Shown here piece by piece: positions 24,336 through 33,350 of a stretch of DNA of 64,000 nt. The notes beneath the pieces were generated by a model. It did not search any database and was not told where the DNA came from. It worked only from the letters and a program-made list of their open reading frames with translations. Source of the stretch: Flavobacterium succinicans (GTDB lineage Bacteria; Bacteroidota; Bacteroidia; Flavobacteriales; Flavobacteriaceae); NCBI RefSeq assembly GCF_001662485.1, contig NZ_JMTM01000060.1, positions 62,001 through 126,000 of the forward strand, written 5' to 3'. Each line of letters begins with the position of its first letter. Position 1 is the stretch's first letter. The position numbers and the translations under genes were made by a program.

Positions 24336-27173
24336 ATGCTGAAAAAGTTATCTATTCTTGGTTGCCTATTATTCATTCAAAAAAATTACGCACAAAACAC
24401 GGCTGGTTTTACGCTCAAAATAATCGAAACCCAATCCCAAAAAGCGCTGCCCTCAGTGGTAGTTAGTGTACAAAACACTAGCTTTTTACAACTTACCTCC
24501 ACTTCTGGAACCGTGCTTTTCGACCAGTTACCGCCCAACGCCTATTATGTATTACTCCATAGTCAAGGCTACAAAGACCAATTATTAGCCGTTACCGTTG
24601 CTCCCAAAACCATCACCGATTTAGGGACTATTGCACTCTCCACAGACCCAATGGCCGAAATACAAAGCGCCACCATCGCCCTATCCGAAGAACAATTGAA
24701 TGATGATTTTAATGGTTCAGAAAGTACCGCACCGTTATTACAAGCCTCTCGAGATGTGTTTCAACAAGCGGCCGCTTTTCAATGGGGACAAACCCGTTTT
24801 AGGATTCGAGGACTCGATGCCGAAAATGCCACTTTACTCTTAAATGGGTTGACATTAAACAAAGTATACGATGGTCGACCACAATGGGGCGATTGGGGAG
24901 GCATCAACGATGTGCTGCGCAACCAAGAAATCGTCATTGGCACCGCCGCTTTTGACTACAGTTTTGGAGGGATTTTAGGTGCACAGCAAATCAATACTAG
25001 GGCATCTGTCTATCGATCGGGTTCTCGACTCTCTTTTGCCGGAACCAATACCACCTACAACTGGCGAATGATGGCAACCTATGCTTCTGGAGTAAGCAAA
25101 AAAGGCTGGGCATTCGTAGTTTCGGCTGGAAAAAGAATCGGCGAAAATCCGTATTTCGAAGGCACGCATTTTGATGGCAACTCGGCTTTCATCAGCGTCG
25201 AAAAACAATTTGGTGAAAACCATTCGCTCAATTTCACTGGTATTTATACTCCCAACTCAAGAGCCAAAACCGCTCCCAATACCGACGAAGTTTATAATCT
25301 AATGGGTTCGCGATACAATTCGTATTGGGGTTTTCAAAATGGCAAACAACGAAACGCCAGAATCAAAACCGTACAAGAACCGCTGCTCCTACTCAACCAT
25401 TATTTCAAAATCAACGACAAAACACAACTACAATCCGGAGTGCTTTATCAGTGGGGGAACATCAGCAATAGCAATATAGATTTTCAAAATGCCAACAATC
25501 CTGACCCGACCTATTATCGTAAAATGCCAAGCTACTACACTTCGCTGTACGAAAAAGACCAAGGCGAATTTTCAGGTGCTTTCATTCCCGATGAAGAGAA
25601 TGCCGAAAAAAGTCGATTGGCCTTTTTAGAAAATCCACAAATCAATTGGTCGGCACTTTACCAAGCCAATCAACAACCGATTTTAAATTCGAATGGAACC
25701 ATCATCGGATACGAACCTTCCAAAAGCAACTACATCGTCTATGAAGACCGAGCCGATGAAACCATCCTAGCTGCGAATACGCTTTTGAATACACAACTCT
25801 CAGAAGCTGTTGCCTTAACGGCTGGCGCGAATTTCAAAAGCTCAAAAACACAACACTATCAAAAAGTAATCGACCTTTTGGGCGGCAGCTATTTTGAAGA
25901 CATCGATGCGTTTTATAACGGCAATCAAGCCCAATCCGATTTGAATCATCCCAACAGACAAGTAGTCGAAGGCGATACCTATGGCTATAACTATTTCATA
26001 AGAGCGCAAGTAATTCAAGCGTTCACCCAGTTCCAATTCCGATTCCGAAAGCTGCAATTTTATCTTGGACAGGAATTTTCAATGACCAACTATCAGCGCG
26101 AAGGATTGTACAAAAACGGACTCTATGAGAACAATTCTTTAGGCAAAAGCAACACAATCAACTTCGAGAATTTTGGTTTCAAGACAGGAATGACCTATTC
26201 GATTTCTGGAAAACAAGCAGTTTTATTTCACGCCGCGCACCTAAGTAAAGCCCCAACCATTCAAAACACTTTTCCCAACGCCCGCTTAAACAATTCCCTT
26301 GTAAGTGGTCTTACTAATGAAACCCATAGTAGCATCGAAGCAACCTATTTGTATCGAACGCCAATCATAAAAGTAAGAGCGACTGCTTATTATTCTTATC
26401 TAAAAAACACCACAGAGAATTCTTTTTTCTACGCCGAAGGTATTTTCGATGATGGAGCGGGTTACACCAATACCGATGCTTTTGTGGGGCAAACGCTTAC
26501 CCACCTCGACAAACAAAATTATGGTGCCGAATTAAGTATTGAATATCCCATTAGTGCCACACTCAAAACAACTTTAGCTGCCGCTTACGGACGCTACACT
26601 TATGCCAGCAACCCCAACGTTACCATAACGAATGATGCCCAAGCCTCGGTAGACAACAGCAATCCTGTTTTTGATTTTGGAAAAGCCATTCTCAAAAATT
26701 ACCATCAAGCTGGTTTACCTCAACAGGCCTATAGTGCGGGATTAGAATATCGCGACCCACACTATTGGTGGTTGGATACCAATGTAAATTACATTACCGA
26801 ATCCTATATCTCTGTTTCCCCCATTGCTAGAACAGCTATTTTTTTCAGAAATCCAGCCAACGGTTTTCCTTTTCCTGAAGCCACCGAAGAACGAGCCAAA
26901 GAATTACTGCGTCAAGAAAAATTAGACCCTGTCCTTCTGCTCAATCTCACTGGTGGAAAAACGTGGAGAGTCAAAGGGAAAACTCTTGGATTGTTTATGA
27001 GTGTTACCAATCTTTTGGACACCCATTACAAAACCGGAGGTTACGAACAAGCCCGAAATGCCAATTTTAGACAACGCAACCAAGATGCCTCAAGCGGGAC
27101 ACCCAATTTTGGCAACAAATACTTCCAAGGCTATGGCCGCAATTACTTTGTCTCATTGTATCTGAATTTATAA
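24336..27173 (+). CDS. TonB-dependent outer-membrane receptor
   Basis: A 945-residue receptor. An N-terminal signal peptide (MLKKLSILGCLLFIQKNYAQ) is followed by a carboxypeptidase-regulatory-like domain (about residues 24-100), a plug domain (FRIRGLDAENATLLLNGLTLNKVYDGRPQWGDWGG near residues 155-190) and a beta-barrel that ends with FVSLYLNL, an aromatic-rich last strand. The plug wording RGLDAENATLLLNG is typical of the receptors encoded beside DUF5689 lipoproteins in flavobacteria. The pair probably imports or binds one substrate at the cell surface with energy from TonB. Substrate is unknown. The lipoprotein gene begins 24 bp downstream, so they form an operon. Confidence 0.92.
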   Translation: MLKKLSILGCLLFIQKNYAQNTAGFTLKIIETQSQKALPSVVVSVQNTSFLQLTSTSGTVLFDQLPPNAYYVLLHSQGYKDQLLAVTVAPKTITDLGTIALSTDPMAEIQSATIALSEEQLNDDFNGSESTAPLLQASRDVFQQAAAFQWGQTRFRIRGLDAENATLLLNGLTLNKVYDGRPQWGDWGGINDVLRNQEIVIGTAAFDYSFGGILGAQQINTRASVYRSGSRLSFAGTNTTYNWRMMATYASGVSKKGWAFVVSAGKRIGENPYFEGTHFDGNSAFISVEKQFGENHSLNFTGIYTPNSRAKTAPNTDEVYNLMGSRYNSYWGFQNGKQRNARIKTVQEPLLLLNHYFKINDKTQLQSGVLYQWGNISNSNIDFQNANNPDPTYYRKMPSYYTSLYEKDQGEFSGAFIPDEENAEKSRLAFLENPQINWSALYQANQQPILNSNGTIIGYEPSKSNYIVYEDRADETILAANTLLNTQLSEAVALTAGANFKSSKTQHYQKVIDLLGGSYFEDIDAFYNGNQAQSDLNHPNRQVVEGDTYGYNYFIRAQVIQAFTQFQFRFRKLQFYLGQEFSMTNYQREGLYKNGLYENNSLGKSNTINFENFGFKTGMTYSISGKQAVLFHAAHLSKAPTIQNTFPNARLNNSLVSGLTNETHSSIEATYLYRTPIIKVRATAYYSYLKNTTENSFFYAEGIFDDGAGYTNTDAFVGQTLTHLDKQNYGAELSIEYPISATLKTTLAAAYGRYTYASNPNVTITNDAQASVDNSNPVFDFGKAILKNYHQAGLPQQAYSAGLEYRDPHYWWLDTNVNYITESYISVSPIARTAIFFRNPANGFPFPEATEERAKELLRQEKLDPVLLLNLTGGKTWRVKGKTLGLFMSVTNLLDTHYKTGGYEQARNANFRQRNQDASSGTPNFGNKYFQGYGRNYFVSLYLNL

Positions 27174-27197
27174 TCAAACACATTAAAATGTAAAAAT

Positions 27198-28553
27198 ATG
27201 AAACGTTATATTTCTTCACTTTCAATTCTGTATGTCCTTTCCTTCTTCTTGACAAATTGTGCTCAAGAAGATTTTGATATTCCAAAATTAGAATGCACCC
27301 AACCCGATTTAAAAGTAAACCAAACCGTGGCTCAGGTGAAAGCCAACGCCAATGCAATTGTAGCGCAATATCCTTTTGAAGATATAATTGAAGCTTATGT
27401 GGTTTCAAGTGACGAAGGCGGGAATTTTTTCAAAACCATTAGTTTTCAAACTTTGGCCACGCCTACTTCGCCAGCCATTGGTTTTAGTGTGCCTATCGAT
27501 GCAACCAATTTGTACATCGATTTTCGATTGGGCAACAAAGTCTACCTTAAACTCAAAAATCAATATACCGACATCAATTTCGGTGGACTCAGAATTGGGT
27601 CAATTTATGTCAATTCCTATAACGAAGGTGGCGTGGGAAGACTTTCACAAAACGATTATAAAAAAGTACTATTCCCCTCCTGCACCATTATCGAGGAAAA
27701 GCAATTGACCAAAGCCATAACTATTCCCGAACTGCTGAATGACGCCAACTTAAATACTTTGGTCGAATTGCAAAACGTACAATTTACTACCGATGCTGTA
27801 GGACGAAAATACTATGAAGAAAGCGAAGACATCGGTGGCGGCACCAATTGGAATTTGATGGACCAATTAGGGAATCAGGTTATTTTTAGAACCTCTAGTT
27901 TTGCCAATTTTGCCACCAAAACAGTCCCAAAAGGAAGCGGAAAAGTCAAAGGTATTTTGACCAAATTTGGCACCGATTACCAACTCATCGCCCGTTCCGA
28001 AAAAGATGTGAACTTAACAGGCGCTAGTATAACACCTTTCTTCAAAGAAGATTTTGAAAAAGTAGTCGATAAAACCAATCTAAGTTTACCCGGCTGGACG
28101 AACCTAGCCCAAAAAGGAACGCCAGTGTGGAAAGGCACGGTGTACAATGGCAATGGATACGCTGAGTTTGCGATTTCGGGAACCAAAGTAGTTTCGAATG
28201 TGGCTTGGTTAATTTCGCCCAAAATCGACTTAGATGTCCTAAAAAATGAAGTTTTTACGTTTCGATCGGCCCAACACCATCTCGATGTGGATTCGCCTTT
28301 GAACGCATTAGATGTTTTTATTTCCACCAATTTTGATGGCGTAAACATAGCCACCGCCTCTTGGACTCCTTTAAAAGCCATAGTGCCCAAACAGGCTACT
28401 CCTTGGTACCAATTCATAGGCTCGGGCGCCATAGATTTAAGTGCGTTCAAAGGCAAAGTCAACATTGCCTTTCGCTACACTGGCTCGGGCAAAAATGCCG
28501 CATTAGATGGTGCTTTTATGGTGGATGATGTGCAACTATTTGGGGATAAGTAA
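27198..28553 (+). CDS. DUF5689 surface lipoprotein with choice-of-anchor J domain
   Basis: A 451-residue lipoprotein: the signal peptide ends LTNC with Cys21 as the lipidated residue. The centre (VDATNLYIDFRLGNKVYLKLKN-type and GGLRIGSIY segments) is the DUF5689 OB-like domain; the C-terminal ~170 residues (FFKEDFEKV, GWTNLAQKGTPVWKG, AWLISPKIDLD, FMVDDVQLFGDK) form a choice-of-anchor J/cleaved-adhesin type beta-sandwich. It is the partner of the TonB receptor 24 bp upstream. In this lineage such proteins are exposed on the cell surface and likely capture the ligand. No enzyme residues are visible. Confidence 0.88.
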   Translation: MKRYISSLSILYVLSFFLTNCAQEDFDIPKLECTQPDLKVNQTVAQVKANANAIVAQYPFEDIIEAYVVSSDEGGNFFKTISFQTLATPTSPAIGFSVPIDATNLYIDFRLGNKVYLKLKNQYTDINFGGLRIGSIYVNSYNEGGVGRLSQNDYKKVLFPSCTIIEEKQLTKAITIPELLNDANLNTLVELQNVQFTTDAVGRKYYEESEDIGGGTNWNLMDQLGNQVIFRTSSFANFATKTVPKGSGKVKGILTKFGTDYQLIARSEKDVNLTGASITPFFKEDFEKVVDKTNLSLPGWTNLAQKGTPVWKGTVYNGNGYAEFAISGTKVVSNVAWLISPKIDLDVLKNEVFTFRSAQHHLDVDSPLNALDVFISTNFDGVNIATASWTPLKAIVPKQATPWYQFIGSGAIDLSAFKGKVNIAFRYTGSGKNAALDGAFMVDDVQLFGDK

Positions 28554-28597
28554 AGCTCCATAATTAACTAATTTTGCTATCAATAATTGGCTATTAT

Positions 28598-28749
28598 TCA
28601 GGTATTTTTTTGACATTAATTGCCTCCAACTTTAGTTGGAGGGGTGAAATTTGAAAGCTTTGAAGGCTTTAGCCAAAATTAACTGCGTTTATTTGGCTAA
28701 AGCCAATGCAATCAATCCCAATAACTCCAGCTAAAGCTGGAGCCAATTG
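28598..28749. repeat. palindromic REP/BIME-like repeat, copy 1
   Basis: The element starts at TCAGGTATT and carries terminal palindromes CTCCAACTTTAGTTGGAG and CTCCAGCTAAAGCTGGAG that are inverted relative to each other, plus an inner pair GGCTTTAGCC and GGCTAAAGCC. A second copy lies at 51505-51660 with about four-fifths identity. This is the architecture of REP-type bimes moved by RAYT transposases. The remaining gap 28750-28918 has a GCAAAAATGCGGTGAATA/TTCACCGCAT inverted pair and no convincing gene. Confidence 0.7.
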
Positions 28750-28918
28750 ATTTATTTTTCGCCGCAAAAATGCGGTGAATAATTTCTTTTTTCACCGCAT
28801 CGTAGTTAACTATAAGCATTTTGGTCTCAATTGTATCCACAAAGAAATGATTTTCTAAATCGCTTTTACTAAAAATCATTTTTGTATTTTGGTCGTCCCA
28901 AATCAATACTAAACAAAA

Positions 28919-29827
28919 ATGAAAACCTATTTCGCGGCCTTCGCTCTGATGGCTTTTTCGTATGGCTTACAAAGTCAAAACCTAGACAAATCGTTACAAT
29001 TAAAGCAAATTGCCGTAGTCAAGACCAATTTTAGAAACCTAAAAAGTGGTGAAATGGTCAATAAAACCTATGCTTTTGACAACGGAAAATTAACCACCAT
29101 CAAAACCTCGGATGTGACCCAAAGTTTCTTTTACAACAAAAAAGGATTACTCGACCACACTGTAAAAGACCGCAACGGAAGCAACTGGAAAGAAGTAATT
29201 AGCTACGGTTATGACGCTGAAGACCGCTTGATTTTGTTTACCAAAAAATACGACGAAGACGGTAAATTTGTAACCAAAACGGTGACGTATGCCTATGACG
29301 GCTACCGAATTAAGCAAGTCACCAAAAAAAGTACCACCCAGCAACTTTTTGTGGAAGAAGTCGATTTTGTAGTCGAAAACGGAAAAGTAGTTCGCCGCTC
29401 CGTTCGTGACCGAAACAAACAAATCATTTACAAAACCGAATTCTATTACGACAAAGAAAATCAAACCAAACAAACGGGACTTTTGGGCGACAAAACCATC
29501 AAGTATTTTGGCTATGACGACAAAGAATCGGCGAACTTGTTGATGGTGAAAAATATTTTTGGTCCCAATTACCAAGTGATTGTTCCTTTGGTTTCGTTTC
29601 AAGAAGAGGAATTTGAGTTTACGTTTATAAGTCCAAACAACGAATTAAAATTTACCTCAACTGCCAACACAATTGTTCGCGCAGGAACGTTTAAATACAA
29701 TGCCCAAAATTTTCCTGCCTCTTATTCCCTAATCGAAGACAGCGGAATGATCAAAACTGTAAAAACCTATACTTACGAACCAACGTCGGTTTTTAACGCA
29801 ACAGCATCAGAAGTACAAAGCAAATGA
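28919..29827 (+). CDS. secreted YD/RHS-repeat-like protein
   Basis: A 302-residue protein with a signal peptide (MKTYFAAFALMAFSYGLQSQ). The body has repeated short beta motifs of the YD/RHS kind (TYAFDNGKLTTIK, FFYNKKGLLDHTV, SYGYDAEDRLILFTKKYDEDGK, TYAYDGYRIKQV, EFYYDKENQ), about five or six strands pairs. Such single-domain proteins are common in flavobacteria and have no known activity. It lies directly upstream of hflX, 25 bp away, but the TAAATTTG box at 29829 suggests hflX has its own promoter. Confidence 0.65.
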   Translation: MKTYFAAFALMAFSYGLQSQNLDKSLQLKQIAVVKTNFRNLKSGEMVNKTYAFDNGKLTTIKTSDVTQSFFYNKKGLLDHTVKDRNGSNWKEVISYGYDAEDRLILFTKKYDEDGKFVTKTVTYAYDGYRIKQVTKKSTTQQLFVEEVDFVVENGKVVRRSVRDRNKQIIYKTEFYYDKENQTKQTGLLGDKTIKYFGYDDKESANLLMVKNIFGPNYQVIVPLVSFQEEEFEFTFISPNNELKFTSTANTIVRAGTFKYNAQNFPASYSLIEDSGMIKTVKTYTYEPTSVFNATASEVQSK

Positions 29828-29828
29828 T

Positions 29829-29836
29829 TAAATTTG
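29829..29836 (+). promoter_or_regulatory. -7 promoter box TAAATTTG of hflX
   Basis: TAAATTTG matches TAnnTTTG, lies just past the stop of the secreted protein gene and 17 bp before the hflX ATG at 29853. Confidence 0.5.
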
Positions 29837-29852
29837 CGACTTATTTGATGAT

Positions 29853-31076
29853 ATGTTAGAAAAAGAAAAAATAAATTTCGAAAAAACGGCTATCGTCGGG
29901 ATTGTTACTCAAAATCAAAGTGAAGACAAACTGAGTGAATACCTTGACGAATTAGAGTTTTTGACCTTTACTGCTGGTGGACAAGTAGTAAAACGCTTTT
30001 GGCAAAAAATGGACAAACCCAATCCCAAAACATTTTTGGGTACAGGTAAAATAGACGAAATTCATCTTTTTGTAAAAGAAAATGATATTTCGACCTTGAT
30101 TTTTGACGACGAATTAACCCCTTCGCAACAAAAGAATATCTCCAAAATTATCGATTGCAAAATCCTTGACCGAACCAATTTGATCTTGGATATTTTTGCG
30201 CAACGCGCCGAAACTTCTTATGCTAGAACACAAGTGGAATTGGCTCAATGCATCTATTTGTTGCCACGTCTTTCGGGTTTATGGACGCACTTAGAACGAC
30301 AAAAAGGAGGAATCGGGATGCGTGGTCCGGGGGAAACCGAAATCGAAACCGACAGACGTATTGTTCGTGATCGTATCTCGTTGCTAAAAGATAAAATCAA
30401 AACCATCGACAAACAAATGGGTATTCAGCGAAGCAATCGCGGCGCTATGGTTCGTGTCGCGCTGGTAGGATATACCAATGTTGGTAAATCAACCTTGATG
30501 AATGCGGTGGGCAAAAGCGATGTTTTTGTAGAAAATAAATTGTTTGCCACCCTAGACACTACCGTTCGAAAAGTGGTCATCAAAAACTTGCCTTTCTTGC
30601 TTTCAGACACCGTTGGATTCATCCGAAAATTACCAACACAATTGGTCGATTCGTTCAAAAGTACGCTAGACGAAGTACGCGAAGCCGATTTGTTATTGCA
30701 CATTGTAGATATTTCGCACCCTGATTTTGAAGACCATATCGCCTCTGTAAATCAAACCTTGTTAGACATCAAAGCCAATGATAAACCTATTATTATGGTG
30801 TTCAACAAAATAGATGCTTACCAACATTTAACGATAGACGAAGACGATTTAATGACCGAAAAAACGCCACGTCACTTTACGCTCGACGAGTGGAAACAAA
30901 CTTGGATGAGTCGCGTGGGTCACGAAAATGCCTTGTTCATCTCAGCCACCCACAAGGAAAACTTCGAGGAATTTAGAGAACGAGTATACGAGGCTGTGCG
31001 ACAAATTCACATCACGCGCTTCCCGTACAACAAATTCTTGTATCCCGATTATAAAGATGCTATTGAAAAAGAATAA
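29853..31076 (+). CDS. hflX: ribosome-associated GTPase HflX
   Basis: A 407-residue GTPase. The N-terminal HflX domain contains FLGTGKIDEI and the glycine-rich GGIGMRGPGETEIETDRR segment. The G domain follows, with G1 GYTNVGKS at residues 206-213, G3 DTVGF and G4 NKID. HflX binds the large ribosomal subunit and splits stalled ribosomes in E. coli. Length agrees with the family. A strong terminator follows the stop, and beyond that copy B of the structured element. Confidence 0.95.
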   Translation: MLEKEKINFEKTAIVGIVTQNQSEDKLSEYLDELEFLTFTAGGQVVKRFWQKMDKPNPKTFLGTGKIDEIHLFVKENDISTLIFDDELTPSQQKNISKIIDCKILDRTNLILDIFAQRAETSYARTQVELAQCIYLLPRLSGLWTHLERQKGGIGMRGPGETEIETDRRIVRDRISLLKDKIKTIDKQMGIQRSNRGAMVRVALVGYTNVGKSTLMNAVGKSDVFVENKLFATLDTTVRKVVIKNLPFLLSDTVGFIRKLPTQLVDSFKSTLDEVREADLLLHIVDISHPDFEDHIASVNQTLLDIKANDKPIIMVFNKIDAYQHLTIDEDDLMTEKTPRHFTLDEWKQTWMSRVGHENALFISATHKENFEEFRERVYEAVRQIHITRFPYNKFLYPDYKDAIEKE

Positions 31077-31080
31077 TACT

Positions 31081-31118
31081 AAAAAAGCCCTTTTGAAAAC
31101 CATCAAAAGGGCTTTTTT
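31081..31118 (+). terminator. intrinsic terminator of hflX
   Basis: AAAAAAGCCCTTTTGA (31081-31096) pairs with TCAAAAGGGCTTTTTT (31103-31118), a 16-bp stem ending in T residues, 4 bp after the hflX stop. Confidence 0.9.
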
Positions 31119-31160
31119 TATGATTAGAAGCGGCCGGCAACGGGCTTTCTTGTTGGCATC

Positions 31161-31226
31161 GTCCCGTGATTCGCTATATCTTTGTTGCCGAACCCCGGCA
31201 ACAAAGGATGCCACTACTCCCGGGGC
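31161..31226 (+). ncRNA. structured repeat element, copy B
   Basis: Outer helix GTCCCG (31161-31166) with CGGGGC (31221-31226); inner 11-bp helix CTTTGTTGCCG (31180-31190) with CGGCAACAAAG (31196-31206); internal-loop strands TGATTCGCTATAT (13 nt) and GATGCCACTACTCC (14 nt). The loop is AACCC. It lies behind the hflX terminator, so it would need read-through or its own promoter to be made as RNA. Confidence 0.65.
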
Positions 31227-31266
31227 TAAAAGGAAACATATTACTTTTAAGCTACATCGCTACTTG

Positions 31267-32196
31267 CTAAAACCCATAATTCACTCCTAAACCAAAAACT
31301 TGTCGGGTTTGAAATCCCTTAAAAGCATTGTCGTCATAAATGGCCTGAAAATTCAAATTGGCCGATAGAAATTTATTAATTTTCATCACGATAGCCAATG
31401 AATAATCCATATCTACATTTTGAGGATCTTCTAAATAATTGGTGTAGAGATTCAGCGTGTTCTCTGCCGAAACATTCGTCATTAAATTGAACTTATAGTA
31501 AGCCGAAGCATAAAAACCCAATTCGTAGCGCAAGCTTTTATTAGCATCAACCCCAAAATAAGCACCGTTTACATAACCCGGTTGCGAAGTATAAAAATCG
31601 TCTACAAAAGTCATTTTGGAGGTTAAGGGTGCAAAATTCAATCGCAAATGGTCTCCTTTTTTCCAGAACAAACCAGGTCCAAAAGTAAGATAACCAGGTG
31701 ATAAAAAATTAGTGTTTTCCGTTCTGATTTCTGCTCCATTAGCATCTTTTCCGTATAGATATCCACGGGTAAATTGAGTTCTAAAATTTAGGAATAAAGA
31801 GTAGTACCAATTCCCAAAAGCGTGTTGTCCTAGGGTAGAATTGAATTCGAAACGGTCATCTGTTTTTTTCTCAAAATCGGCATTTTTGGTTTGTAGTAAA
31901 CCGTAAGAAGCAATGATTTTGTTATCCCAAGTCAGTTTGTCTTTTTTGTAGTTGAAATCATAGTTGATACCTAAATTTCCAGACAAGTTGTTTTCTCCAC
32001 CTGCAATCCAGTTATTAAAATTGGACTGACTGAAAAGAAAAGCAATATTTCCTTTTTTGCGCCAGCCATTAGGCAAAGTATCATTTATGTTCTTAACCGC
32101 AGCCTCGGTGTTTTTGATTAACTCTTTCTCGGTGTTTTGTGCTTGTGCTTCAGCAACGGAATAAAGCAAAAACAGGGTAATTACAATGGCTCTCAT
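31267..32196 (-). CDS. DUF3078 outer-membrane-type protein
   Basis: A 309-residue protein with a signal peptide (MRAIVITLFLLYSVAEAQAQ). The body has the DUF3078 opening GWRKKGNIAFLFSQSNFNNWIAGGENNLSGNLGINYDFNYKK and then a run of alternating strands with aromatic ends, finishing QVFGLGVNYGF, which is a beta-barrel terminal strand. The family is restricted to Bacteroidota and its function is unknown; an outer-membrane barrel of about twelve strands is the likely structure. It is read on the minus strand, away from the DUF2480 gene, with copy C of the structured element between. Confidence 0.8.
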   Translation of the reverse strand: MRAIVITLFLLYSVAEAQAQNTEKELIKNTEAAVKNINDTLPNGWRKKGNIAFLFSQSNFNNWIAGGENNLSGNLGINYDFNYKKDKLTWDNKIIASYGLLQTKNADFEKKTDDRFEFNSTLGQHAFGNWYYSLFLNFRTQFTRGYLYGKDANGAEIRTENTNFLSPGYLTFGPGLFWKKGDHLRLNFAPLTSKMTFVDDFYTSQPGYVNGAYFGVDANKSLRYELGFYASAYYKFNLMTNVSAENTLNLYTNYLEDPQNVDMDYSLAIVMKINKFLSANLNFQAIYDDNAFKGFQTRQVFGLGVNYGF

Positions 32197-32308
32197 TTTG
32201 TTTGGTTTTAAGGTTCCTACTCAAATGTAGTAAAAACCATTAAAACGCTAAAAATAAATGGTTATAAACTCCAAAAATCATAACAAAAAGGAAAATTGTA
32301 GCTCCCTA

Positions 32309-32376
32309 ACCCCGATAGAAGCGAAAATCCTTTTGTGCTGGGGTTCAGCACAAAAGATTATAGCGGATAGCGGGAC
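32309..32376 (-). ncRNA. structured repeat element, copy C
   Basis: On the minus strand: outer helix GTCCCG (32376-32371) with CGGGGT (32314-32309); inner 11-bp helix CTTTTGTGCTG (32356-32346) with CAGCACAAAAG (32340-32330); internal-loop strands CTATCCGCTATAAT (14 nt) and GATTTTCGCTTCTAT (15 nt). It starts 43 nt after the DUF2480 stop in the sense direction, like copies A and B behind their genes. Confidence 0.65.
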
Positions 32377-32418
32377 TTTGCTTCCTGAAAATGCCCATTG
32401 CTGGGGTTTCTGAAAAAA

Positions 32419-32928
32419 TTAGGTTTTGGGTCTTTTGTACAAAGGCACTGCAGAACAGGCTTCGCCATACATAATGCTTTTGGCCAAAGGTTGCAGTTTT
32501 TGGATCGCCATAAGATAAGCGCTTTCTGGTACTGGTTTTTTGGAACAGCCTTTAATAATCAAAGGATGATCTTGATATTCGGAATAATCCAGTTGATTTA
32601 AGATATCTTGGTACAAAGCGGTATTCAAATCGGTTATGGTACCTAAAACAATATGCTTGGCAAAAGGGGAAAGATAAGAGGTAACCAAAATAATTGCCCA
32701 CGCCGGAATAATGGCATCAGTACTACAATGGACCGCGACATAATGGTCTTGGTATTGCGACCAATCCTGATTTTTTAAGGCCTCACGAAAGTCTTTTTCT
32801 TTTAATAAAAAACCATCCAACAGCCATTGCGAAATATCGATTTGTGTTCGAATGCCGCTTGGATAATAATCTTCTAAATCGAAGACTTTTAGCGCACTAT
32901 TGGCTACTTTATTTACTATTTCTTCCAT
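32419..32928 (-). CDS. DUF2480 family protein
   Basis: A 169-residue protein matching DUF2480, a family confined to Bacteroidota (FDLEDYYPSGIRTQIDISQWLLDGFLLKEKDFREALK, YVAVHCSTDAIIPAWAIILVTSYLSPFAKHIVLG, IIKGCSKKPVPESAYL). It is the last gene of the suf-linked series and is 83 bp after the DUF59 gene. Two conserved cysteines (VHCSTDA and KGCSKKP) suggest a thiol or metal role, and its constant place beside DUF59 and suf genes supports a part in Fe-S assembly; the actual role is unknown. Confidence 0.82.
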   Translation of the reverse strand: MEEIVNKVANSALKVFDLEDYYPSGIRTQIDISQWLLDGFLLKEKDFREALKNQDWSQYQDHYVAVHCSTDAIIPAWAIILVTSYLSPFAKHIVLGTITDLNTALYQDILNQLDYSEYQDHPLIIKGCSKKPVPESAYLMAIQKLQPLAKSIMYGEACSAVPLYKRPKT

Positions 32929-33011
32929 TATTTTAAATTAGTAGTCAGTGGTCAGTTCTTAGTGATCAGTGGCAACTGCATACTATAAAACTGAACACTG
33001 AGCACTTTTTA

Positions 33012-33335
33012 TTAAAGCATTCCCAATTCTAATTTGGCTTCTTCACTCATTAAATCCTTGCTCCAAGGTGGGTCGAAAGTGATTTCTACCTCGGCATCTT
33101 TTACGTGCTCAATCGATTTGATTTTCTCTTCTACCTCTCTTGGCAAACTTTCGGCCACTGGGCAATTTGGTGAAGTTAAAGTCATCAAGATTTTTACTTC
33201 ATAATCGGTATTGACCATCACGTCATAAATCAATCCCAACTCATAAATGTCTACTGGAATCTCCGGATCGTAAATCGTTTTTAATTTCTTTACGATAGCT
33301 TCTCCTAACTCGGCGGTGTTTATTTCTTCTGTCAT
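33012..33335 (-). CDS. DUF59/MIP18 family Fe-S assembly protein (SufT-like)
   Basis: A 107-residue protein of the DUF59 (MIP18/PaaD) family: IYDPEIPVDIYELGLIYDV is the family core, SPNCPVAESLPREVEEKI carries the conserved cysteine, and FDPPWSKDLMSEEAKLELGML is the typical C-terminus. Members help to mature or deliver Fe-S clusters. Here it is in the usual place between sufE and DUF2480. Whether it corresponds exactly to SufT is not decided, because that protein is normally longer. Confidence 0.88.
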   Translation of the reverse strand: MTEEINTAELGEAIVKKLKTIYDPEIPVDIYELGLIYDVMVNTDYEVKILMTLTSPNCPVAESLPREVEEKIKSIEHVKDAEVEITFDPPWSKDLMSEEAKLELGML

Positions 33336-33350
33336 TTTTTTGTTACTTAC

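Noticed and set aside
28712..28906. 64-codon minus-strand frame before the YD-repeat gene
   Set aside because: It begins inside the REP-like element and has no recognisable domain or ribosome-binding context; part overlaps the palindromes.
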